From Planctomycetota bacterium (GTDB lineage Bacteria; Planctomycetota; Brocadiia; SM23-32; JAKLEA01), in assembly GCA_022711755.1 (NCBI GenBank), contig JAKLEA010000017.1, forward strand, positions 56,251 through 120,250: a DNA stretch of 64,000 nt, in the 5' to 3' direction. The number at the start of each line of letters is the position of its first letter. Within the stretch, counting starts at the first letter, position 1. The notes below the pieces were generated by a model. The model searched no databases. It was not told where the DNA came from and saw nothing but the letters and a program-made list of their open reading frames with translations. Position numbers and translations under genes: made by a program. This document shows positions 1 to 8,622 of this stretch, one piece after another.

Positions 1-1
1 A

Positions 2-3000
2 TGCCCCATTCACGTTAAACAGGACGATATTCAGCAGATGGTGTATGTATTCTGGAACGAGGCCTACAACATGCTGACCGGCAAAGCCGAGTCCATGAAC
101 CTGATCTGGGTCGAAATGGCGAAACGGGCCAGCATTCGATACAACCATGTTCACGAGACCATCGGGTATCTCGGATTCGCCCCGGGAGACGAGTATGAAA
201 GGCAGGGCATATTCATTGACCAAAGCGCCAATATCAACGTCGCATACAATACGATCTACGGCCCTGTAGTTGGCGTGACGGTAAAGGAGTCCTCCGAAGT
301 CATGCTTGAGGGCAACGAGATATATGGTTGCCCCGCCGGCATGTTCTTCAATGACGCCAATAACATCACCATTCAGAATAACGAGTTGTATCACAACGGC
401 GCCGGGATGTTCTTCCTGAGCGGGGAGGAGTTCCTGGTAAAGAACAACGTCATCTACGGCAATGAATACTACGGCATACTGACGACCTGGTTCTTCCCGG
501 ACTATGAGGTTGACTTCCTTACAGTCTCGAACAACACGTTCTACGAGACCAAATCGGGCGCGACCTGCATGTACATCGGCGGACACACGTGGGCAGTGAC
601 CGCGCACAGCAACATATTCGCCTCAGAGAACGGCCCCGGCGTCGGCTGGGACAGCAGCGTGCAGGACCCGTTCATGCCTGACGACCGCCCGAAGTATGAT
701 GATATGGGCGGGCTTCGCCACACGATATTCTATTCCAACCATTACTGGGACGGCTCCGGCGGCGCAACGAGCAGTTGGGGCAGGACGTACACGACTCACG
801 CCGGGTGGTATTTCGAGACCGGGATGGACCAGTACGGCCTCTGGGGCGTTGACCCGATGTTCGTCAGTCCCTACGGGCCTGACGGCGTTATAGGCAACAA
901 CGGGGCGCTCGGGAGGGACGCGAGCGATTCCGATTTCCATCTCAAGAGCGAATGGGGCACCTATGACCCCGCCAGGGCGGCCGCGGGCCAGGACCCGTGG
1001 GTGACGTATCCGGGTGAACAGTCCCCCGCCATTGACATGGGCGCGTGGGAGGACGGATGGGTGGGGGATGAGCCGGAGAACAACGGCAACAGGCTGGACA
1101 TGGGCGCCTACGGCGGAACGGCGCAGGCGTCGAAAAGCCCGGACACGTTCATCCAACTGTTGCTCCCCCGGAATTTTGAAAAGCGACTTCCGGATCAGGC
1201 GGTCTACGTCCGCTGGAACGCGACAAGCGATATCGCGAAGGTGAGAATCGAATGGCGATGGCGGATGGATGATGATGATCCCTGGTCGGAATGGGGGATA
1301 GTCCCCGGTTCCACAGGAGATGAGGACAACGACGGGCGTTACGACATAGCTGCGACGGACAAATTCCACGCCGAGCGCGTGGAAGTCAGAGTGACGGAGA
1401 TCGGCGGGGCAGGGCACTCCGATCAGTCATATCAGGCGTTCTGCATGGCTGGCCCTGAATTGACAGCGCCCTTTACGTTCTACGTTGACGACGACAGCAA
1501 TGTCGCCGACCAGTTCACCCCGTCAGCAATGGGCAATTACTTCAACACGGGGCTTTATCCTGAGTACCCGGTTGCCGGCGCGGGAGTGGTTCCGCGAGTC
1601 TACGAGTTGAATCAGGACGACGTCGTCCTTGTTGACGCCGGGACATATGACCCCGCCCGGACTATCATGTTCGATGAGAATGACAACGGCTCGGTCGTGG
1701 TGGACGGAGACGGGAACATAATAGAAAGGCATCCCGTCACTTATCGCGGGGCAACCGATCCCATTACGGGGGATTTGCTGTCCGTAATTGACGGCTACTG
1801 GCTGTGGGACATGATCCTGTTGTTCGGATCGCAATACATTGATCTGAAGGATCTGCAGTTGAATCCTACGGCGGTCTACCCCTGGGCACATTCAGGGGCC
1901 GGCGTCGTATTCGCAGACGCTCATGGTTCTTCGGCCACAAATGTCGAGGTCAACGCAATCTCGCACTACGGATTCGCCATTGCCGCTGACGGCGTCGTCG
2001 TCAAGGACAGCGTGGTTGATCTGGCCGTTCACTGGAGCACTGATTACCAGGGGCGCGGAATATGGGTATCCGGCTCTGACACACAACTGATTAATAACAA
2101 GGTGCACAAGGCGGAAATCGCGTATTACCTGCGCGGATCGGGAATCGCGCAGGACTGCCTGGCAGATAATCATCTTGATGACAACAGGATCGCGGTTCTG
2201 CAGGACCCATCGAGCATCGGGTTCGACGTCAAGGGCGAATGGGACCTGCTGTACTGCGAGGTCAGCGAATACGACCAGGGTATGCTGATAGCCTCGCTGG
2301 AGAACAACGGGAGCATTCGCGGCAACCTGGTCCATCACAATCGCATCGGCATGGATGTTTCTTCCGGCTACGCCCGTTACTTCCTGAACCGAATCTACGC
2401 CAATCTGGAAGTCGGGTTGCAATTGACGGACGCCGGACCGAGCGATCTGTTCGAGATGAACAGCGTGTTCTCGAATTCTGTCGGCATACTTATCCTGGCA
2501 GAGGGCGTCATCGAGAACAGCCTGGTCTATTCAAACTACAACCAGGGCGTCATGCTTTCAGGTTCGGAAGGCGTGAGCATGACAAACAATACAGTTCGCC
2601 AGGATGTCGGCAACGCGCTCTGGCTTACGTCAAAGGCGCGCGACACGAAAGTCCGGAGCTGCATATTCGTCGGCGGCGTCGGGTATCTGATAAAGGCGGA
2701 CGGCGACTCCCAGTATCGCTTTGATTCGGATTACAACCTGTTCTGGACGTATCACGACGCGCAGATGATCCGATGGTCGGAGGACGTGGCCGACCCCGCG
2801 GCATGGTATTTCGCGACCGGCAACGACAGGGAGAGCATGTGGGCCGACCCGCTGTTCGTTAACCCCGACGGCGTTGACGGCAATCTTGGATTCTACCTGG
2901 GCAGCGAGTTCTGGAATTACGCGATCGGCCTGCCGGACGCGAACCGGGACATTCAGGCCGATTATTCAAGTGATGACGACTTTCACATCCAGAGCATGAG

Positions 3001-6000
3001 CGGCAGCATCCACGGCGGGGCGTTCCTGGAAGGAGAAAGGGTCTGGGCACTCGATCCCGCGACATCCCCGGCTCTGGACGCAGGCGATCCGATGACGCCA
3101 GACCTGGGCGAGACCGCGCCCAACGGCGGACGACGCAACATCGGCGCCTTCGGCGGCACGCTCTGGGCCAGCAGAAGCCCGGACCGCGCAATCTTCGTCA
3201 CCTCCCCGGCGCGCTATTCCAAGCGCCAGATTGACAGAACCATTGGAATCATGTGGAACAGCTTCGGAACCTCCGGCGCGGTCAATCTTGAATACTCGAC
3301 CGACGGCGGCTCGACGTGGAATCCGCTGGCCGCAGGCGTGCCGTCCGTCATGCCCGGCTCCGAGAGCGTGGGCCTATACCAGTGGCAGCCGGAAACCCCG
3401 CTGGGCGACATCGTCGTTCGCGTGAGCGACGCCGCGGATTCCTCTCTCTACGACGATTCCTACAGCTTCCAGGTGAACGCCGGCGGCTCGGTGTACTACA
3501 TTGACGATTCGAGCAACGCGGGCGACCAATATACCCCGGGCGCCATCGGCGACAATGCCAACTCAGGAGTTGATCCGCTGCACCCGATGGCTTCGCTGAC
3601 CATCCTGATGGAAAGCTACGTTTTCAGCAGCGGGGATATAATCTATGTTGACACCGGCGACTACGGAATCCTGGAAATGATACTTCTGGATTCCAGCCGT
3701 TCCGGAGTTCTCATGCTTGGGCCGACCAATGGCGGCCGGGCGACGATTGATCGGAACGATAACGAAAGTCCGGTCTTCTACATTGAGGACTGCACGGGAA
3801 CAATAGTCCGCGATCTGGGCATAACCGGCGGGAGCGAGGGCATTTTCATTGACCTGCCGGGAAACGATGTTCTGATTCAGGACTGCGTGATCTTCAACAA
3901 CCAGAACGCCGGAATCGTTACCGAGGAGGAGGAGAGCCAGTCCCTCGGCAACCTGTATATCAGGGGTAATCTCCTCTTCGGAACACCGGGCGACAATTCA
4001 TCAGACGATCAGCCGACCGGGCTTGACCTGAAGGCGCCGGGAATCGTAGTCGAAGAAAACGTAATCCACGCTGCTGAAACAGGCATCGCCACCCTGATTC
4101 GCGAGGATCAGGAGAAAATCCTGATCAGGGACAACGAACTGATAGGCGCGCCCACTTCTTCACTGACTGGAACCGGGATTGACATAAACGGCCCCGCAGA
4201 CTGCTATTTCAACGTTGTGCATGGTTTTGACATTGGAATCAAAATGCTGAATCTGGCGCTGGGTCGGATAGCCAGTTACAACACCGTCTACGGCAACGCG
4301 ATGGGGATTGGACTCTCCCAGAGCGATGTTGAGTTATCCCACAACACAGTCTACGGCAATTCCGGAATAGGCATATACATCATAAGCGAGTGCGCCCCGA
4401 TAATAGAGAACAACCGCATTTCACGTAACCGGATAGGGATAGGTTCCGCCGAAGCCGGGGACCTCTCAATCTTCAATAACCTGATCTACGCCAATGAAGA
4501 CGCCGGCATCAACCTGATGAAGACCGAGTCGGCGCTCATCTGGAACAACCTGATACTCCAGGAAGTCGGCAACTGCATTCAGATGGAGGAAGAGACCGCA
4601 AACTGGGAGGCATACAACAACATTCTCTTCACGGCGGAAGGTTTCTTCATCTATGCCGAGGCCGACAGCCAGGTTCAGATGGTCAGCAACTCGAACCTGT
4701 TCTTCCCCATTGCCGGCGGGGACGCCTATGCCGGGTTGTCAGTCATTCCGATGCGAACTCTTGATGACTGGCGGACCGCCACGGCGATGGACGCGATGTC
4801 CTACCACGCCGTCCCGACCTTCCGGGATCCTGACGGGCGCGACAACATCATAGGCGGGCAATGGGGGACGGATGACGACTTCAACTTCGCGCCGTACAGC
4901 AGCGGCATTGACCATGCGAATTCAACCCACGCCCCGGGCAGCGACGCTCAGGGGCAGCCGCGCTTCGATGATCCTTCCACCCCAAATTCCGAGCCGGACG
5001 GTTACGCCGACAACGGCCCCAACGAGTTCATAGGCGACAGCGTGGACGCCACCCCGATGACCGTCACCGGGACCAGCCTAAACTCGATTTCAGAAGGGCA
5101 TAATTATGACGTCGAGTTGTTCTATGTCTACTTCAGCGAAAAGCCGGATCTGTTCACCTCCACCCTTCAGGAGAATTATGACGTCAGGGCGGCCGGGCCG
5201 GACGGACTCTTCGGCACGGCGGACGACGAACTGATCCAGTTCAAGGTGTCCAATGCGGTTGACCCCCTTGCCGTGGCTATCCAGGTCGGAGACGGAGAAC
5301 CGCTGCCCAACGGCGTCTACCGCCTCTGGATTGACGGAAGCGGCGTGATGGACACGGCCGCGAACTTGCTGGACGGGGACGCTGACGGCGGGGACGGCGG
5401 AGACTTCATATTCTTCTTCAGGGTCGGCAACGACGCGCCCACGGCCACAGGCCAGTCGGTCTCGCTCAACGAGGACGCGCAAACAAGCGTGATCCTCGCC
5501 GGCTCCGATCCGGACAATGATCCCATCACGTTCGAAATAGTGACCCCGCCGCAGCACGGGACCTTCTATCACGACCCCGCGTCCTCCGATCCCGCGCAGT
5601 GGATTTACGTCCCGAGCCTGGATTACTTCGGGACCGACCAGCTCGAATTCAGGGTTTATGACGGTGTTTTCTACAGCGGGACGGCCTTCGTCAACTTCAC
5701 GATCTCCCCGGTCAACGACGCGCCGCGAGCCTTCGGCAACAGCTTCACGATTGACGAGGATCAGACCTACAGCTTCAGGCTGAACGCTGCCGATCCGGAG
5801 GGTGATCCGCTGACGTTCATCATCATCAGCCAGCCCTCCCACGGAACGCTGACTGGCGTCGCGCCCAACCTGACCTACACGCCGGAACACAATTACAGCG
5901 GAAGCGACAGCTTCACGTTCATCGTCAACGACGGACATCTTGACAGTCCGGTAGTGACGGCCACGTTCGACATAGGCCCCGTCAACGATGCGCCGGTGGC

Positions 6001-8593
6001 GATCCCGGTGAGCGCGGCAACGCCGAAGGACCAGCAGGTCATTATTCTCCTGCTGGGCAATGACGCCGAGGGCGACCGCATAACGTATTACATAATACAG
6101 GAGCCTCAGCACGGAACGCTGCTGCGCCCGCCCGAAGGCACGATTGACCCCCTGTTCACCTACATCCCCGATCCGGGCTACGAAGGCGTGGATCACTTCA
6201 CGTTCCAGGGCTGGGACGGAAAGATTCTGGGCAACACGGCTGTTGGGACTGTCGTGGTCGGGACGCCCCCGAATAACGTCCCAGTGGCCACTGGCGGCGC
6301 GGCGACGACGCCCGAGGACCAGCCCATCGGGGTCGTCATGCTCGGAAGCGACGCGGACGGCGACCCGCTGACCTACGTCTATCAGCAACCCGCCCACGGA
6401 ACTCTGACCGGCGTCGGGCCGGGACTCATCTACACCCCGGACGCCGATTTCAACGGGACGGATACCTTCACCTTCCACGTCAGCGACGGCATGGCTAACA
6501 GCAACACCGCGACGTTCACCATTGAAGTGTCCCCGGTGAACGATGCCCCGACCGCCTTGAACGGCAGCCGGGAGGTTGTAGCCGGGACTTCCGTCGTGCT
6601 GACGCTTCAGGGGGCCGACATTGACGGCGACGCGCTGTCCTACGCCGTCACAGGCGCGCCGGGCAACGGCGTTCTATCGCCCCTGCCGGGCGCGGGAGAC
6701 GACGCGTTGTGGACTTATACGCCGAACCCCGGTTTTACCGGCACGGACACCTTCGGGTTCCGCGTTTCGGACGGGGAATCAGCTTCTGCGACGGCCACGT
6801 TTGTCCTGAACGTTGTGACTGCGCCGAACTCCCCGCCGGACGGGGCCATTGACTCTCCTGCTGGCGGCACGGTCATCCGGCCGGGGCGCAGCGTGAACCT
6901 TCAGGGAACGGGAACGGATTCCGACGGCGCGGTGGCGGCATGGCTCTGGAGCGTAACCGGCCCCGGCGGATTCGCATGGACGTCCAACCTTGAGGATCCC
7001 GGCGACCTTGTTCTGAACGCCGTCGGGAATTACACGATAACACTAACTGTCACGGACGACGACGGCGCGGCCGATCCGACCCCGGCGACGTCCGTCGTCA
7101 CCGTCAGCGACACAGGCGCGCTTGCGGACCTGATCGGCGTCGTCACAACGAGCGCCGGAAAGGTCTACATCTATGATTGCGACGGCCTCGGTTCCGGCGT
7201 CTCGATTGACGGCGACTACGACGAGACGGACGGGACGCCGTACAACCCTTACGCCGCAGGCAATGATCTTATGATATTCGGCACGCCGGGCGGGGTAGTG
7301 ATAGTAACCCAACGCTGGTCTTACAGGGACGGCGTCTGGCGCTCGGCTGACTTCTCCGGACTAGGCGTTGCGGTTGACGGCAAACTGAGCGTCTTTGCGG
7401 ATCAGCGCATAACGGGCCAGACTCTGGGCCGCAACGGGGATATCGCTTTCCTCGCCGCCGACAGCATCGGCGCGGCGGTCGTCAGTTCCGGCATATCCGG
7501 ACTTCGCGGCGGCGACCTCACAGTGGACGGCGCGATGACGATTCCCGTCGGCGCGGGGCTATACGCCGACGCCGGCGGAATCAACGCGGCCTACATAATG
7601 AGCGCCGCGACCGACGGGGTCAGCCTCGGCGGGAACCTCCATGCTGACAGGATGAACACATTCTACTCGGTCGGCAACATCGGCGGGAGGATTGAAATCG
7701 CCGGAGCCGGCGGGACGTTCATCATCGGCGCGACGAGCCTTGTCGCCGGAGGTGTAAGCGGGGAGATCAATGCCGCTTCCATAACGACGCTCTATACCGG
7801 CGGCGGCATTTCAGGAGCGATTCAGGTTGCCGGAAACGCCGGACTCGTTTATGCCGCAGGCGGGATCACCGGAAGCATCGAGGCAGGCTCAATGGCCAGG
7901 CTCATTTCTGGAGCCGACGTTGATGCTGATCTCGATTTGGGTGATGTCGGCCTGCTGGCGGTTCTGAACGGCGACCTCGCGGGAACGATCGGCGTGGCCC
8001 GTAGCGCGGGTTCCATAGTGGCATCCAAGGGCGACTTTGCGGCCGATGCCGATATCGGCGGCAACCTGTCGCTCCTGTCCGCTCAGGCGGGACTGTTCCG
8101 AGGCCGCCTGACAGTGGACGGGAAGCTGACGCAGCTTGTCGCGGGCGGAACCGCCGCCGCCGATTCGGGGCGCGCGCAGGTCATAGCCGACGGCGGCATC
8201 GGCAACCTTTTTGTTCTGAGGGACATGGTTGACACGGACGTTGGCGTCGGCGTCCGGTCGCTGCCGGGCGGCAGCTCCGTGAGCCTGGGTTATCTTTACG
8301 TCGGCGGGAATTTTGAGCGCAGCAACGCGCTGGCGGGTGTCTGGAACGAGCCTGGCCCCGGAGCCGGTCCCGCCAATCCGTTCAGCGACGGCGGGGAGGA
8401 CGGGACGCCTTACGTTCCGGCGGGCTTCGCCGGGAGCGCGAGGCTGGAGCGCGTCTTCATCGGCGGAACGATCGGAACCCCGGGCGCAACCGCGCCGAGG
8501 TGGGCGATTGCCTCAAAGGACCCGGTCGGAAGTTTCCTGCCGGCCAATCCTCCGGCGCTGATAAGGGATGTTGTGATAGACCTTGACGTATAA
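2..8593 (+). CDS. giant secreted parallel beta-helix / cadherin-like repeat protein (5' partial)
   Basis: The frame is open to the left edge, so the true start lies outside; the first internal ATG is at 38 and numbering below counts from it. Visible order: (a) three tandem super-modules, the second and third opening with a DD(D/S)SN..DQ(F/Y)TP block at about residues 481 and 1152, followed by a right-handed parallel beta-helix rich in NN and YGN motifs (DUF1565-like) and a GA(Y/F)GGT...SPD join into a beta-sandwich; (b) five repeats of about 90 residues from about 1798, each with N(D/N)(A/V)P near its start and an HGT turn, of the tandem cadherin-like/Ig type; (c) a PKD-like domain around 2265-2360; (d) a Gly/Ala-rich beta-solenoid tail to 2851. 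Such proteins are normally surface-exposed or secreted and bind or process glycans. No catalytic residue set and no C-terminal sorting signal is recognised. Confidence 0.85.
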   Translation, partial: CPIHVKQDDIQQMVYVFWNEAYNMLTGKAESMNLIWVEMAKRASIRYNHVHETIGYLGFAPGDEYERQGIFIDQSANINVAYNTIYGPVVGVTVKESSEVMLEGNEIYGCPAGMFFNDANNITIQNNELYHNGAGMFFLSGEEFLVKNNVIYGNEYYGILTTWFFPDYEVDFLTVSNNTFYETKSGATCMYIGGHTWAVTAHSNIFASENGPGVGWDSSVQDPFMPDDRPKYDDMGGLRHTIFYSNHYWDGSGGATSSWGRTYTTHAGWYFETGMDQYGLWGVDPMFVSPYGPDGVIGNNGALGRDASDSDFHLKSEWGTYDPARAAAGQDPWVTYPGEQSPAIDMGAWEDGWVGDEPENNGNRLDMGAYGGTAQASKSPDTFIQLLLPRNFEKRLPDQAVYVRWNATSDIAKVRIEWRWRMDDDDPWSEWGIVPGSTGDEDNDGRYDIAATDKFHAERVEVRVTEIGGAGHSDQSYQAFCMAGPELTAPFTFYVDDDSNVADQFTPSAMGNYFNTGLYPEYPVAGAGVVPRVYELNQDDVVLVDAGTYDPARTIMFDENDNGSVVVDGDGNIIERHPVTYRGATDPITGDLLSVIDGYWLWDMILLFGSQYIDLKDLQLNPTAVYPWAHSGAGVVFADAHGSSATNVEVNAISHYGFAIAADGVVVKDSVVDLAVHWSTDYQGRGIWVSGSDTQLINNKVHKAEIAYYLRGSGIAQDCLADNHLDDNRIAVLQDPSSIGFDVKGEWDLLYCEVSEYDQGMLIASLENNGSIRGNLVHHNRIGMDVSSGYARYFLNRIYANLEVGLQLTDAGPSDLFEMNSVFSNSVGILILAEGVIENSLVYSNYNQGVMLSGSEGVSMTNNTVRQDVGNALWLTSKARDTKVRSCIFVGGVGYLIKADGDSQYRFDSDYNLFWTYHDAQMIRWSEDVADPAAWYFATGNDRESMWADPLFVNPDGVDGNLGFYLGSEFWNYAIGLPDANRDIQADYSSDDDFHIQSMSGSIHGGAFLEGERVWALDPATSPALDAGDPMTPDLGETAPNGGRRNIGAFGGTLWASRSPDRAIFVTSPARYSKRQIDRTIGIMWNSFGTSGAVNLEYSTDGGSTWNPLAAGVPSVMPGSESVGLYQWQPETPLGDIVVRVSDAADSSLYDDSYSFQVNAGGSVYYIDDSSNAGDQYTPGAIGDNANSGVDPLHPMASLTILMESYVFSSGDIIYVDTGDYGILEMILLDSSRSGVLMLGPTNGGRATIDRNDNESPVFYIEDCTGTIVRDLGITGGSEGIFIDLPGNDVLIQDCVIFNNQNAGIVTEEEESQSLGNLYIRGNLLFGTPGDNSSDDQPTGLDLKAPGIVVEENVIHAAETGIATLIREDQEKILIRDNELIGAPTSSLTGTGIDINGPADCYFNVVHGFDIGIKMLNLALGRIASYNTVYGNAMGIGLSQSDVELSHNTVYGNSGIGIYIISECAPIIENNRISRNRIGIGSAEAGDLSIFNNLIYANEDAGINLMKTESALIWNNLILQEVGNCIQMEEETANWEAYNNILFTAEGFFIYAEADSQVQMVSNSNLFFPIAGGDAYAGLSVIPMRTLDDWRTATAMDAMSYHAVPTFRDPDGRDNIIGGQWGTDDDFNFAPYSSGIDHANSTHAPGSDAQGQPRFDDPSTPNSEPDGYADNGPNEFIGDSVDATPMTVTGTSLNSISEGHNYDVELFYVYFSEKPDLFTSTLQENYDVRAAGPDGLFGTADDELIQFKVSNAVDPLAVAIQVGDGEPLPNGVYRLWIDGSGVMDTAANLLDGDADGGDGGDFIFFFRVGNDAPTATGQSVSLNEDAQTSVILAGSDPDNDPITFEIVTPPQHGTFYHDPASSDPAQWIYVPSLDYFGTDQLEFRVYDGVFYSGTAFVNFTISPVNDAPRAFGNSFTIDEDQTYSFRLNAADPEGDPLTFIIISQPSHGTLTGVAPNLTYTPEHNYSGSDSFTFIVNDGHLDSPVVTATFDIGPVNDAPVAIPVSAATPKDQQVIILLLGNDAEGDRITYYIIQEPQHGTLLRPPEGTIDPLFTYIPDPGYEGVDHFTFQGWDGKILGNTAVGTVVVGTPPNNVPVATGGAATTPEDQPIGVVMLGSDADGDPLTYVYQQPAHGTLTGVGPGLIYTPDADFNGTDTFTFHVSDGMANSNTATFTIEVSPVNDAPTALNGSREVVAGTSVVLTLQGADIDGDALSYAVTGAPGNGVLSPLPGAGDDALWTYTPNPGFTGTDTFGFRVSDGESASATATFVLNVVTAPNSPPDGAIDSPAGGTVIRPGRSVNLQGTGTDSDGAVAAWLWSVTGPGGFAWTSNLEDPGDLVLNAVGNYTITLTVTDDDGAADPTPATSVVTVSDTGALADLIGVVTTSAGKVYIYDCDGLGSGVSIDGDYDETDGTPYNPYAAGNDLMIFGTPGGVVIVTQRWSYRDGVWRSADFSGLGVAVDGKLSVFADQRITGQTLGRNGDIAFLAADSIGAAVVSSGISGLRGGDLTVDGAMTIPVGAGLYADAGGINAAYIMSAATDGVSLGGNLHADRMNTFYSVGNIGGRIEIAGAGGTFIIGATSLVAGGVSGEINAASITTLYTGGGISGAIQVAGNAGLVYAAGGITGSIEAGSMARLISGADVDADLDLGDVGLLAVLNGDLAGTIGVARSAGSIVASKGDFAADADIGGNLSLLSAQAGLFRGRLTVDGKLTQLVAGGTAAADSGRAQVIADGGIGNLFVLRDMVDTDVGVGVRSLPGGSSVSLGYLYVGGNFERSNALAGVWNEPGPGAGPANPFSDGGEDGTPYVPAGFAGSARLERVFIGGTIGTPGATAPRWAIASKDPVGSFLPANPPALIRDVVIDLDV

Positions 8594-8622
8594 CCGCCGC
8601 CGAAGGATTTCATAAAGAGGCG

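Noticed and set aside
5090..6478. 462-codon minus-strand open frame inside the giant protein gene
   Set aside because: It is antisense to the cadherin-like repeats, Arg/Val/Asp-rich and without a family or SD. It is a by-product of high GC content.
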